Source: CAVWCQ01 sp963753545
Lineage (GTDB): Bacteria > Chloroflexota > Anaerolineae > Aggregatilineales > Aggregatilineaceae
DNA: 64,000 nt
Reading direction: 5' to 3'
NCBI GenBank assembly: GCA_963753545.1
Contig: CAVWCQ010000008.1
Location: 1,364,001 to 1,428,000 of the forward strand
This document shows positions 1 to 9,148 of the stretch, in pieces (within the stretch, counting starts at the first letter, position 1; every line of letters begins with the position of its first letter). Under the pieces are notes generated by a model, which was given only the letters and a program-made list of their open reading frames with translations, was not told the DNA's origin and ran no database searches. Made by a program: the position numbers and the translations under genes.

Positions 1-660
1 AGATAGGGAATCACCAGCAGCAGCCCAACGGCACGGGTCAGGGTGGCGATTCCGCCCAGGATCGCCGCCGGAAGCCAGCGCCTGCGATCCAGAACAACCA
101 GCATTCCGAGCGAGAGGGCGAGGTAGGTGGCCTCGGTATAAACCTGGGCCATATAAAACGCGGTGGGGAAGATAAGCAGGTAAAATACCGCGCGCCGCGC
201 TGCCTCCGGACCCAGCCGATCCCGCGCCAACCGATCCAGGGCCAACACGGCCAGCAGCGACATGCTCCACGATACGGTCAACCCGGCCAGGGCATAACCG
301 CTGTCAGGGTGATTGTTCCACCTGTGGTCCAGCCCCAGCGGATGAACAACGGCCTGATAGGTGATCCGGATCAGGAGCGGGTAGACCGGGTAAAAGGCAG
401 CCAGATCGCCGCCGCTGTAGCCGCTGCGGGCGATGCTCACATAACGCGGGCTGTCCCAGCGGGCATAAAACCAGGGGCCAGTGTCCGGGCCGCTGGCATA
501 ACCCGGCGTCATATCGCCTGTCCAGGGATAGAGCATAATCAGGGCGTCTGAGCGTGAAGCGCGCCCAGACGATCTGCTGGAAAATCAGGAGCAGGATCAG
601 CCAGCCGCACCAGAGAATACCTGTCTGTCGCCAGCGCGGGTGGCCGTCAACGCTGGCCAC
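1..660 (-). pseudogene. PIG-V-like mannosyltransferase, 5' part, frameshifted, runs off window
   Basis: Integral membrane glycosyltransferase resembling the bacterial relatives of GPI mannosyltransferase 2 (PIG-V). It reads MASVDGHPRWRQ, then a hydrophobic helix (ILWCGWLILLLIFQQIVWA). Near position 545 the frame breaks. In the next frame the protein continues with TGPWFYARWDSPRYVSIARS and AFYPVYPLL, the luminal signature of this family, then hydrophobic helices up to the window edge. The family would transfer mannose from a polyprenyl-phosphate donor on the outer membrane face. The start overlaps the end of the upstream TPR gene by 14 bases, so the two are probably co-transcribed. The 3' end lies outside the window. 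The family call rests on the WFYARWDSxxYxxIAxxGY stretch and is fairly safe; the substrate is unknown. Confidence 0.65.
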
Positions 661-2332
661 GCTTTCCCCCGGTGCGTTCGATCCACCTGAGCAACTGGTC
701 GGCCTGCTCGTTGACTCCCAACTGGCGATAGACCCGCTCCGCGTCGTACCAGCAGTTGTGCGCCTCGTTCATGTCGCCCAGGTTTTCCAGGGCGATCCCC
801 AGGTTGCGCAGCGTCATGGCATAGGAGAGCGGCGCGCTGTCCGGCTGGCGATAGTTCAGTGCTTCGCGGTAGGCGGCAACGGCACTTTCCAGGTTGGCCT
901 GATGGTTTTCTTCCATCGCCAGTTCCGCGTAAGCCACGCCAAGGTTGTGCTGGAGCATGGCATAATCGAGCGGGGAGGACTGCGGCGTGTAGTAGGTCAT
1001 CGTCTGTTTGTAGAGCGAAACGGCGTGACGCAGATTTTCTGCTCGATCTTCAAAATGGGCCAGATTACGGTAGATGGCGGCGAGATTGTTCTGCGTCATG
1101 GCATAGGCCAGCGGCGCTGTCTCCGGCGTGTAATAGTGCAGCGCCTCTTTGTAGGCGGACACTGCCCGGCGCAGATTGCCGATGGCGTCCTGGATATCGG
1201 CTAAACGCTGGTAGGCCGCGCCCAGGTTGTTCTGCGTCATGGCATATTCAAGCGGCACATTTTCGGGGCGGCGGTAGTCGAGCGCTTCACGATAAGACAT
1301 GATCGCTTTGCCGAGGTTCACGGCGCGATCCTCGGATTCGGACATATCATAATGGGTCGTGCCGAGGTTGTGCAGCGCTGTCGCATATTCTGCCGGGGCG
1401 GTCTGCGGCGTCCAGAGGCTGAGAGCGGAGCGGAAGGCGGCTTCGGCCCGGTGGAGATTATCCGTCCGGTTTTCGCTGCGAGATAGCTCCCAGAGAGACA
1501 TTCCCAGCCCGTGCAGCACGATAGCCTTCTCGGATGGCGGGCAGTCGTCAGGACAGTGATCGTGCGCGGTCTGATAGGCGGCGGATGCCCGGTGCAGATT
1601 ATCGGAGCGCTCCTCGACCTGAGCCAGGGCGCGATAGACGGCCCCCAGGTTACGCTGCGTCGTCACATAGGCGAGCGGCGCGTTTTGCGGGGTGTAATAG
1701 GTGAGGGCCGCCTGATAGGCATCGACGGCCTTGTGCAGATTAGCAGCGCGATCCCCATGTGGATAGGACCAGTAGGCATTGCCCGCGCTTGTCTGGACGG
1801 CGGCTTGCAGATAGGCGTCGGGGTTTGCCTCAATGAGCTTACTCACCCGTTCCAGCCATTCCATGCGCTGCTCGACCCACCCCTGGCGCGAGAGGAAATC
1901 GCAGCAGGCATTATAGAACCAGTAGGCCCCTGAAGCGTTCTTTTCAGCGACAACCCATTCAAACGCCGCGTTCAGGTTGTCGTGTTCGTCGGCTAATAAC
2001 ACGTCGTCGTGCTGGCGCACGAGTTCTTCAAAGGTGGCGAAATGGGCCGCACGCGCCGTACTGTCTTCGCCAACCGCTGCTACCGTTTCGGGATCGATGT
2101 CGTAGCGAGTTTGTCCGTTGGGCAGCACGCGCCAGGTGATCAACTGGTATTTCTGGAGCGTCGCCAACAGTTGAGCCAGCCGATCCTCGTTTTCTTTCAG
2201 ATCGAGAATGGCCCCCGCTGTCGAATAACTCCACCCACCCCGGCATACGGCCAGCCGCCGCAGTGCTGCCAGAGGTTCCGGACCTTCTAACTGGCTCATC
2301 GCTTGCAGTCTTGTTTGAATATCTCCGTCCAT
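647..2332 (-). CDS. Tetratricopeptide-repeat protein
   Basis: A 561-residue soluble protein. Residues 1-190 form a helical region resembling the part that follows the ATPase in NB-ARC/TPR regulators, but no P-loop is present. The rest holds seven long TPR units, each about 50-56 residues, with the recurring pattern R-x-x-NL-x-x-A-x-x-x-Y-x-x-AL followed by P-L-x-YA-x-x-x-x-NLG. Such arrays bind partner proteins. No signal peptide is seen. An AAGGTGG ribosome site lies 5 bases before the ATG. The gene leads into the mannosyltransferase gene with a 14-base overlap. It could be an orphan sensor arm of a larger regulator that has lost its ATPase; the sequence does not show what it binds. Confidence 0.85.
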   Translation of the reverse strand: MDGDIQTRLQAMSQLEGPEPLAALRRLAVCRGGWSYSTAGAILDLKENEDRLAQLLATLQKYQLITWRVLPNGQTRYDIDPETVAAVGEDSTARAAHFATFEELVRQHDDVLLADEHDNLNAAFEWVVAEKNASGAYWFYNACCDFLSRQGWVEQRMEWLERVSKLIEANPDAYLQAAVQTSAGNAYWSYPHGDRAANLHKAVDAYQAALTYYTPQNAPLAYVTTQRNLGAVYRALAQVEERSDNLHRASAAYQTAHDHCPDDCPPSEKAIVLHGLGMSLWELSRSENRTDNLHRAEAAFRSALSLWTPQTAPAEYATALHNLGTTHYDMSESEDRAVNLGKAIMSYREALDYRRPENVPLEYAMTQNNLGAAYQRLADIQDAIGNLRRAVSAYKEALHYYTPETAPLAYAMTQNNLAAIYRNLAHFEDRAENLRHAVSLYKQTMTYYTPQSSPLDYAMLQHNLGVAYAELAMEENHQANLESAVAAYREALNYRQPDSAPLSYAMTLRNLGIALENLGDMNEAHNCWYDAERVYRQLGVNEQADQLLRWIERTGGKRGQR

Positions 2333-2446
2333 ATGCCCACCTTATCGGGGATAATCTCCCTCTGTATTATTATTCGGCCCTGGCGATTCCACGCGGCGCA
2401 CGCAGCGCCTGACTATACTGAGAGTGTAGCGATTTTTGCCCTACGG

Positions 2447-3268
2447 TCAATTATCGCGTTTCGTTTCGGCGGTATTCTGCGTAAGCGCGTCCCAGAAAAA
2501 ATAATCGGGCGGCAGGTCTTCTTCGGCTGAGGGTGGCGGCGGGGGAGGCGGCGGCTTAGCCACAACCCGCGCCATATCGCGAAACAGGTTACCATGAAAG
2601 CGCCGGGCTTCCCATGTCCGGGAGAGTTCACGGCGGGGCAGCAGCCATGCCGTGATGAGCCCCAGCGCCACTGACAGGACAATCAATGCAGCCCCCAATC
2701 CCTGCATGAATGCTGCAACCAATGTGTCGTATTGAAGCGCGTGAAAGTGTCCCAGTAGATTCCACCAATCGTGGCGATCCTTGCCCATGCCGAACAACAA
2801 GGGCAGAGCGCGGGCGCGCGCGTCGGCGACATAGATCGACAGGTTGATCAGGCTGTGCCCGGTCATTGTCCAGAAAAACAGCGACGTGGTGATCTCGAAG
2901 CGCAGGTAAAAGGTGTAGAGCGCGGGCACCAGAAAAATGATCACCTGCCAGATCGAACCCCCGGCAATGTTCATCGTGCGGCCAAAGGGCAAACAGAGAT
3001 AGTGGCCAATCTCGTGGGGGCCGACGACGATACCCCAGATGATGCGCCCTGTGGTGCTGTCACGCGGGTTGCTGAGATGATCGGCCAGGGAGACCAGCGC
3101 AAAGACCCATACCCCGCATTCGATCAGCGCGTAGAGTGGGGCAGGGTGGTAGAGCACGGCCCGGCGCAGGCGGCGCAGATCGCTCCGCCAGCGAGAAGCC
3201 GGATTGAGGACCAGTTCGCTGCCGGTGATCAGGGCGACAGCGAGCGCCGTGATGGCCCACAGGTTCAA
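2447..3268 (-). CDS. Membrane protein with HEIGH zinc-protease-like motif
   Basis: About 273 residues with several hydrophobic helices and a PHEIGHY motif at residues 84-90 inside a membrane-adjacent segment, which resembles the HExxH zinc site of intramembrane or membrane-bound metalloproteases. I see no clear second-site motif (such as NPDG of site-2 proteases), so catalysis is uncertain. The tail holds a run of eight prolines and an acidic stretch and is probably cytoplasmic. I chose a TTG start at 3268 because GGAGG lies 6 bases upstream. A longer reading up to 3397 would run through an intergenic repeat. No specific family is recognised. Confidence 0.6.
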   Translation of the reverse strand: MNLWAITALAVALITGSELVLNPASRWRSDLRRLRRAVLYHPAPLYALIECGVWVFALVSLADHLSNPRDSTTGRIIWGIVVGPHEIGHYLCLPFGRTMNIAGGSIWQVIIFLVPALYTFYLRFEITTSLFFWTMTGHSLINLSIYVADARARALPLLFGMGKDRHDWWNLLGHFHALQYDTLVAAFMQGLGAALIVLSVALGLITAWLLPRRELSRTWEARRFHGNLFRDMARVVAKPPPPPPPPSAEEDLPPDYFFWDALTQNTAETKRDN

Positions 3269-3367
3269 GACATACCTCCAGGTTGATCCGCGTACAGCGT
3301 TATTGTCGCCCTGACCGGGCAGGATCGCAAGCGGCGTATAATTGGTAGTATCAAAGGGGAAAAAGAA

Positions 3368-3412
3368 TTTCACCGCGGAGAGCGCGGAGAGACACAAGAG
3401 AAAAACAAGAAA
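3368..3412 (+). repeat. Dispersed repeat family A (CACCGCGGAGAGCGCGGAGAG type)
   Basis: The sequence TTTCACCGCGGAGAGCGCGG followed by an A/G-rich tail recurs with variations at 5485-5640 (two opposed copies) and 19737-19790. It lies between divergent genes here. Repeats of this look are widespread in intergenic DNA of Chloroflexota and other environmental bacteria; no function is shown. Confidence 0.6.
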
Positions 3413-3436
3413 ATATGCTCAGGTTGTTGGCGTGGG

Positions 3437-3988
3437 TTGGAATTCTTATTGATCGGCTGTGTGGGGCTGATTGCCGGGGCGCGGGCAGCGGCGCGGCATC
3501 GACATGATCCGCCGACGTACCTGGAAGCGGGGGATTGTGATCAACCGTGCTGGCAGGGATTGATGCCTGGGCGCGTCACGCGGGACGCTTTTTTGCAGCA
3601 GATCCAATTCACGCCGTACCTGGGTTATGCCACCGACTACGGCGACGATATTGCCATGATGTTCGAACTGACCGCTACCGAATCGCTGCGGCTGGCCGAT
3701 GTGATCCGGGTGTATGGCCCGCCGGACCACGTGGGCTGTTTTGCCAACGATCTGACGCTGCACGCCCGCCAACATCCCCTGACGGTGGTCGTCTCGCTCT
3801 ATTTCGCGCATGGCCTGATCGAAGTGACCGCGACACGCAGTGATACTCATCCGTATCTGTCGCCGGATATGGACATTCGCTCGATCCGCTATTATGCGCC
3901 AGGAGAACCTGCGTATCCCATCGGGAGTACAACAAAATGGCGCGGCTTTGCTGCCGCGCCCAGTTATTTGATGTGTTATGTGCCGTAG
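3437..3988 (+). CDS. Hypothetical lipoprotein or secreted protein with CDxPCWxG motif
   Basis: About 183 residues beginning at TTG (MEFLLIGCVG), where LLIGC reads as a short lipobox. The mature part carries CDQPCWQGLMPG near residue 34, a cysteine-tryptophan motif seen repeatedly in secreted Chloroflexota proteins of unknown function. An alternative start ATG at 3415 gives a better signal peptide (MLRLLAWVG) but needs a one-base shift, so the N-terminus may be damaged. An 8-bp hairpin (GGCGCGGC/GCCGCGCC, 3939-3960) falls inside the last codons, which suggests that the true stop may be earlier. Function unknown. Confidence 0.5.
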   Translation: MEFLLIGCVGLIAGARAAARHRHDPPTYLEAGDCDQPCWQGLMPGRVTRDAFLQQIQFTPYLGYATDYGDDIAMMFELTATESLRLADVIRVYGPPDHVGCFANDLTLHARQHPLTVVVSLYFAHGLIEVTATRSDTHPYLSPDMDIRSIRYYAPGEPAYPIGSTTKWRGFAAAPSYLMCYVP

Positions 3989-3989
3989 A

Positions 3990-4012
3990 CCCTCTCCGCA
4001 TTGCATGGAGAG
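3990..4012 (-). terminator. Hairpin after the YeiH gene
   Basis: CTCTCC and GGAGAG form a 6-bp stem with a 9-base loop between the convergent hypothetical gene and the YeiH-family gene. No long T run follows, so termination is only suggested. Confidence 0.35.
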
Positions 4013-4020
4013 AGGAATAG

Positions 4021-5133
4021 CTACGCGCCGAGGACGCCGAAGATCATCCAGGCCACAAACAGGGCCAGGATGGTGTTAAAGACGGTTGCCGCCATATAAA
4101 CCGAGAATGGTTTCCAGCCCATTTTGCGCAGTTCGCCCACCGCCAGATCCAGGCCAATGCAGATGAAGGCCAGGGCGAAGAACCACTGCATGGTCAGCTT
4201 CAGATTGACCACATCGGTGGCCTTGTCGAAAAAGTCGAGCGAGGCCAGGACGGAGGCCAGGATAAAGCCGATCACGAATTTCGGGAAGCGCTGCCAGATG
4301 ACATTGGCGCTGGGGCGCTTGTCTTTCTTGCGCTCCACGACCAGCGAAAAATAGAGCGACAGGCCGAACGCCGCGAAGCCGATTAACACGTTCTGCGATA
4401 GTTTGACGACGGTCGCGACTTTCTGGGCTTCGGGGCCGTGCAGCGTTCCCGCGCCGACGACTGCCGCGGTAGTATCGATGTTGCCGCCAAACCACGCACC
4501 CGCCACATCGGCGGGCAGACCCATCGCATCGGCCATCATGGGGGCCAGGATCATGAGGGGCAGCGCCGTGATGATGACCAGGGTCGTGATGTAGGTCACT
4601 TCTTCCTTCTTGGCCATGACCGCGCCCGCCGCCGCGATTGCCGCCGACACGCCGCAGATCGACACGGCGGTAGACATCACGGCACGCAGAGTATTGGGCA
4701 GCTTTAAGCGCCCACCCAGCCACCATGTAAAGAAGAAGACGCACGTCACCATGATCAGTGCCTGGACCAGACCGCCCGCGCCCTTCTCAACGAGATCGCC
4801 GAGCGCGATCTGCGTGCCGAGGATGACCACGCCGATTTTCAGATAGAGTTCGGTGCGGATGGCGGGCCGGACAAAATCATAGAGTTTGGTCAGCCGCAGC
4901 ACGACATTGGCGATCAAGCCGATCACTACGGCGGTCAGCGGATATTCAAAGGGGTTTTTTGAAAGATGTTTGCCGCTAATTTTGATATCGCTGAAACGCT
5001 GGCTGATAGCGAGGTCCAGTTCGGCCACCAACAGTGTCAGCGCGATAAGCAGGAGTGAGCCAACCGCGAACCCCATCCATTTTCGGGTTCTCGGCTGCGC
5101 TACAAAGGTCATAACCTGTGCTCTTGTTGCCAT
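4021..5133 (-). CDS. YeiH/UPF0324-family putative sulfate exporter
   Basis: A 370-residue polytopic membrane protein of the UPF0324 (Cons_hypoth698) family, annotated elsewhere as putative sulfate exporters. Family hallmarks are visible: SICGVSAAIAAAGA near residues 157-170 and AWFGGNIDTTAAVVGAG near residues 215-231, both in glycine/alanine-rich re-entrant helices, plus about ten hydrophobic segments. Length is slightly above the usual 340 because of a short hydrophilic N-terminal tail. It lies directly downstream of a 58-residue single-helix protein in the same direction, probably one operon. The true substrate is not established for most members. Confidence 0.9.
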   Translation of the reverse strand: MATRAQVMTFVAQPRTRKWMGFAVGSLLLIALTLLVAELDLAISQRFSDIKISGKHLSKNPFEYPLTAVVIGLIANVVLRLTKLYDFVRPAIRTELYLKIGVVILGTQIALGDLVEKGAGGLVQALIMVTCVFFFTWWLGGRLKLPNTLRAVMSTAVSICGVSAAIAAAGAVMAKKEEVTYITTLVIITALPLMILAPMMADAMGLPADVAGAWFGGNIDTTAAVVGAGTLHGPEAQKVATVVKLSQNVLIGFAAFGLSLYFSLVVERKKDKRPSANVIWQRFPKFVIGFILASVLASLDFFDKATDVVNLKLTMQWFFALAFICIGLDLAVGELRKMGWKPFSVYMAATVFNTILALFVAWMIFGVLGA

Positions 5134-5148
5134 ATCTCCCGCCCCTTA

Positions 5149-5325
5149 TTACTTCTTGAACCACTCAAAAACAGGCCATTTTACCGTCACATCGCCCAGG
5201 CGAATATATAGAATAAGGGCCAGTCCAATTGCTGTAGCCAGCCAGTCTTCATTGATATGCCAGGATGATGGTTTGGATTCTTTCTTGATTGCCGCATTTT
5301 TTCTTGCGGGTTTAGCACGCGCCAT
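5149..5325 (-). CDS. Small single-helix membrane protein, YeiH partner
   Basis: A 58-residue protein: a lysine/arginine-rich start (MARAKPARKNAAIKKESK), then one transmembrane helix (WLATAIGLALILYIRLG), then a short outer tail ending WPVFEWFKK. The ATG is supported by a perfect GGAGG 5 bases upstream. Only 15 bases separate it from the UPF0324 gene, so the two are likely co-expressed. It may be an accessory subunit of the permease; that is inference from position alone. Confidence 0.7.
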   Translation of the reverse strand: MARAKPARKNAAIKKESKPSSWHINEDWLATAIGLALILYIRLGDVTVKWPVFEWFKK

Positions 5326-5484
5326 ACGGTCCTCCTTACGGAATGCACATGGGATTGCCTGTATTAGAACACAGATCGTCAAAAAAGGAACGGCCTTTTG
5401 GGGAAAGGCGCTAATTAGGAATAGAATTGGGACATCTGGTAGCAGCTTCCTTTGTGCTCCTTGAAGAATAAAAAAGAACAATCT

Positions 5485-5640
5485 CACCGCAAAGAACGCA
5501 AAGGGCGCAAAGGAAAAGCAAAACAGAGGAAAAACAGGAAAATTTCGTCTCTCTGTTGTGCCGTGTCCAGGCACGGCTGGCTTTGCGGTGAAGTCATTTT
5601 TTCTCTACGCTCTCCGCTCACTCTGCGGTGAGATACCTTC
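5485..5640. repeat. Opposed copies of repeat family A
   Basis: CACCGCAAAG (5485-5494) and CTTTGCGGTG (5581-5590) form a perfect 10-bp inverted pair enclosing A/G-rich DNA. A second inverse copy ending CTGCGGTGAGAT lies at 5600-5640, directly before the phosphofructokinase gene. Together with 5326-5484 this is the intergenic region between divergent genes; no other gene is seen in it. Confidence 0.55.
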
Positions 5641-5658
5641 AAGGGAGAATTTTGGCAC

Positions 5659-6630
5659 ATGAAACGAATCGCTGTGTTGACGAGCGGCGGCGATGCTCCC
5701 GGCATGAACGCGGCTATCCGCGCAGTGGTCCGCACCGGGCTGGACAAGGGCTAGGAGGTTTTTGGCGTCCATCACGGCTATAAGGGCCTGATCAACGGGG
5801 ATTACCATCAGCTTGGCGCGCGTGACGTCGGCGGCATTATCCAGCAGGGCGGTACGGTGCTGGGCAGTGCCCGCTGCCCGGAATTCAAAGAAGAAGACGT
5901 GCGCAGACTGGCGATCCGCGAGATGAACCAGCAGGGGATCGAGGCGCTGGTTGTCATTGGCGGGAACGGTTCGCAGACAGGCGCGAACGCCCTCCACAAA
6001 ATGGGCTTCCCGGTGGTCGGCATCGCGTCCACGATTGATAACGACCTCTACGGCTCGGAGATCACCATCGGGGTGGACACGGCGCTGAATATCGCCCTGG
6101 AAGCGATTGACCGCCTGAAAGTAACGGCTTCTTCTCACCAGCGCGCCTTCTTGATCGAAGTGATGGGGCGCGACTGCGGCTACCTGGCGCTGATGTCGGG
6201 CATCGCGGGAGGGGCCGAGGCGATTGTGATTCCCGAAGTTGAGACGCCTCCCGAAGCGTTAGCCGATATCATTCGCAGCACGTATGAGCGCGGCAAGGCT
6301 CACGCGATTGTCGTGGTCGCCGAGGGTGCGAAATATAACGCCGAGATGCTTGCTGCTCACTTCAAAGAGCATCACGATCAGACTGGGTTTAATATCCGCG
6401 TGACAACGCTCGGCCATGTGCAGCGCGGCGGCATGCCCGGCGCATTTGACCGCCTCCTGGCGACGCGCCTGGGAGCCTGTGCTATTGAACAGTTGGCGGC
6501 GGGTAACACGGGTGTGCTGGTCGGCTTGCTGAAGGGTGACTATATCGCCACATCGCTCGATGACGTCGCGGCGAAAAAGAAGCCGCTCGATCCGAAGCTG
6601 TTTGAGTTGGCCCGCATTTTGGGGAAATGA
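5659..6630 (+). pseudogene. pfkA: 6-phosphofructokinase with in-frame TAG at codon 32
   Basis: ATP-type phosphofructokinase of glycolysis (fructose 6-phosphate to fructose 1,6-bisphosphate), cytoplasmic, about 323 codons. Codons 1-31 (MKRIAVLTSGGDAPGMNAAIR and on) and codons 33 to the end are in the same frame, separated only by TAG at 5752-5754, where relatives carry Trp or Tyr in G-[WY]-EVxGVxxGYxGL. The substrate motif STIDND and the effector/catalytic stretch SSHQR...MGR are intact. The metal-binding GGDGS of E. coli PfkA reads GGNGS here, so the Asp is Asn. A single base substitution (TGG or TAT/TAC to TAG) explains the stop; a base-calling error is as likely as a real lesion. The ribosome site GGGAGA lies 11 bases before the ATG. 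Confidence 0.85.
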
Positions 6631-6744
6631 CACGGGTCCTATCCCCGTTGGCGCGGAGATAGAGGCTCACCGACTGTGGGAAAACAAAGGTGAATCCCCT
6701 CCAAATCTGATGCACTCAACCTATTTGAAACGGCCTATCAGGGT

Positions 6745-7317
6745 GTGGTGAGCACTCCCGGTTTTGATCGCGAACTGTGGCGCGGGCATTGTAACCGCAC
6801 AGCCGAGGCGGCAGAGATTATCGCGGCCCGGCTGGATGGAATGGACCCAGAACAGGCTTTTGTCTGCGGCCTGCTGCATGATATCGGCAAGTGCGTCGAT
6901 CCTGCTCCGAAGCGGCACAGCATCGCCGGGTACCGCTATCTGAACGATCTGGGCTATACAGACTGTGCGCGCACGGCCCTAACTCACGATTTCCCGGTCA
7001 TTCATGCTGACTCGTGGCGGCGTGAAGGACTGCTCACGGATGCGGAAATAGCCTTCGTTGTGCCGATCCTCAACGATCTGCGATTCGACCTGTATGACTG
7101 GCTGATCCAGGTTTGTGATGTGATATCGCTGCCTGATGGTTGGGTGCTGATGGAAAAACGGATGCTGCGCGCTGCCATGCGCTACGGCTGTTTGTCGGAG
7201 AGCCTCAGCGATATCATTCGCGCGTCGGATGAGAATATCCGCACTCTCAACAGCCGACTGGGGAGGTCGATCTACTCTTTGCTGCCCGGCGTAGTTGAAC
7301 ACTCATTCGGGATGTAA
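6745..7317 (+). CDS. HD-domain (HDIG) phosphohydrolase-like protein
   Basis: About 190 residues with an HD metal site: H near residue 15, LLHDIGK near residues 43-49 and a later conserved Asp (QVCDVIS). Proteins of this size with one HD domain are often nucleotidases or phosphohydrolases, but the substrate is not visible. The GTG at 6745 is used for want of a better start. The same frame is open upstream to 6694 (NLFETAYQG looks coding), so the real N-terminus may be longer or may begin at GTG 6690 after a one-base shift. Downstream lies a repeat-rich gap. Confidence 0.7.
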   Translation: MVSTPGFDRELWRGHCNRTAEAAEIIAARLDGMDPEQAFVCGLLHDIGKCVDPAPKRHSIAGYRYLNDLGYTDCARTALTHDFPVIHADSWRREGLLTDAEIAFVVPILNDLRFDLYDWLIQVCDVISLPDGWVLMEKRMLRAAMRYGCLSESLSDIIRASDENIRTLNSRLGRSIYSLLPGVVEHSFGM

Positions 7318-7512
7318 AAAACACGGGGCGCGTGCCAGCGTGCTACGGCTACGGCGCGCCCCTGCAAAACCAATCGGAGAGGAGTTTCATCTGGCCCCGT
7401 CCGTATTATTTTGTAGATAATCCGGCGGGCGTATTGCCATACGCCCCTACAAATCAGACGCGGCAAGCAGCGCCCCTACAAAAAACGGGTAGGGCAAGCC
7501 CTACCCCTACGC
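7318..7512. repeat. Dispersed repeat family B (TACGCCCCTACA / GCGCCCCTACAAA)
   Basis: Several short units of the type GGCGCGCCCCTGCAAAA, TACGCCCCTACAAAT, GCAGCGCCCCTACAAAAA and GGGCAAGCCCTACCCCTAC are stacked between convergent genes. Related units lie at 15375-15480, 18424-18470, 25433-25492 and 54995-55052. Confidence 0.6.
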
Positions 7513-7530
7513 GTTGGCGGATGTTGGGGG

Positions 7531-9097
7531 TCAGTTCCCCGGCCCGACGAGTTCGTCGCGGGTCATCCAGCCCTGCATGCCCATGCAGTCAATCTGGTAA
7601 TAATCGACCCCGTCCAGGCTGCCGACCTTGAGAATGTCAATCGGTGTATTGGCGAAGCACTGCCCGTTACCCAACTGGTTGGGCCCCGGCTTTTCGTAGA
7701 TGTTGACCGCAAACGGCGTCGCCGGAAGGGTGATTGTATCGCCTGCCTGGATCGTCGTATCGATGGGCGGTTCCAGAGCGGAGGCGGGATCAACGTCCGC
7801 CAGGGAAAGCGGCTGGTAGCCCAGGTAGGTGCGCCATTCGTTCTCAACATCGAGGAACTTCTTGCCCGTCAGTTCCTCAGTAGCCTCATAAACGGATTTG
7901 CCGCCATACATCATAACGTTCATCTGGTGGATGGCCTCAATGCCGCCGTAGTTGTTATAGAGGAAATTGATGAACGAGACGCCCATATCGTAGGACAGGG
8001 CGTAACAGCCGTCCGCCTGATTGAGCCGCCAGCCCACTTCGGTGAGCAGGCTGGGGATATCCTGCAAGGTCGCCAGATTCCGCAGCCGCTGCTCGTAATT
8101 GCCCGCAGCGTAGGACATAAAGTCGGGCAGACCTTCCTGCCACCATTCCGGCCCCAGCGGCCCGCCGAGAACATCGTACTGGTAGAGGTGGGCGATCTCG
8201 TGGGAGGTCACGCTGTAGATCGTGTTGATCCGCCGCTCCATCGTCCAGTCTTCCGGCTTGGTGGACCAGACGCAGTTTTCCTGTCCGGGGGCATAGTCAT
8301 TACCGCGCAGAGTTTGGACACTCATGCCCAGTTCGCTGCTGGTGAAGCCCGCCGCCCGCGTATTGGTCACGCCAGTTCCGGTTGTTTCGCCCAATGCTTC
8401 CTGGCTGGGATAAATGACCGTCACGGGCTTGTAGCTCAGTTCGCGACCAAAGGCATCGACGCGGCGCTGATGGGTTGATTCCATGACATCGGCCATTTTT
8501 TGCGCGATGGCGTCCGGATCATCCTCGCCAAAGCCGAACCAGAAGGCGATGATATGATCGCTTTCCATGCGGAACCAGGGGCGAGTCGGATCCCAATAAT
8601 CGATAGGCTGGGGATCGGTGTCTATCGACGCGCCCGACGTATCGCGCACACGCCAGTGAAAATCGAAGTGGGTCCAGGCGGGCTGTGATGATCCGCCTTC
8701 CCACAGGCGAGCAACCCATTCGCCCGTCTCGGCATTCAATTCGGCGACCTGGCGGTTTCCGGTAGCCCTGAGCCAGCGTCATAAACAGGATCACGTCCTG
8801 AATGTCGCCGCCCGTCGACTCGACTTTGACCGAAAACGACATGCCATCGGGATAAAGCGAGGTGACGGTTGTATCGCCAAGGGTGAATGGGTCCATCGTC
8901 ACGCCAGGGAAAACGATTGGATCGGCGTTACCGCCGACGGTTTCCAGCGTGTAAGGCGTGTTTTCTTTGGGTTCGGGAGTGGGGGAGGGCAGATCATTCT
9001 GGCGTAGTGGCGGCGCTGCCTGAACAGACACCAGCGCAGTTAAAATAAGCATTGCCAGCAGAATCAGGCTGGTAACAAAAATAACTCGTGTTCTCAT
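7531..9097 (-). pseudogene. Secreted gluzincin metalloprotease, one frameshift
   Basis: Secreted zinc peptidase of the MA (gluzincin) type. The N-terminus MRTRVIFVTSLILLAMLILT is a signal peptide, followed by a Pro/Thr-rich linker and a beta-rich domain. Near 8760 one base is gained or lost (MTLAQGY, then GNRQVAELNAETGEW in the other frame). The catalytic domain then shows SHEIAHLYQYD with the downstream glutamate in EWWQEGLPDF, the classic HExxH...E zinc ligands. The last 80 residues look like an SH3-like bacterial domain (CMGMQGWMTRDEL). The ATG at 9097 has GGAG 7 bases upstream. The substrate is unknown; the enzyme should act outside the cell or on the cell wall side. Confidence 0.75.
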
Positions 9098-9148
9098 AGC
9101 GACTCCGGGGAGCAAAAATAACCGAGCAATACAAAGATTGTAGTGCCG

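Noticed and set aside
3269..3397. N-terminal extension of the HEIGH membrane protein to an ATG at 3397
   Set aside because: The extension translates a dispersed intergenic repeat, and a better start (TTG with GGAGG) exists at 3268.
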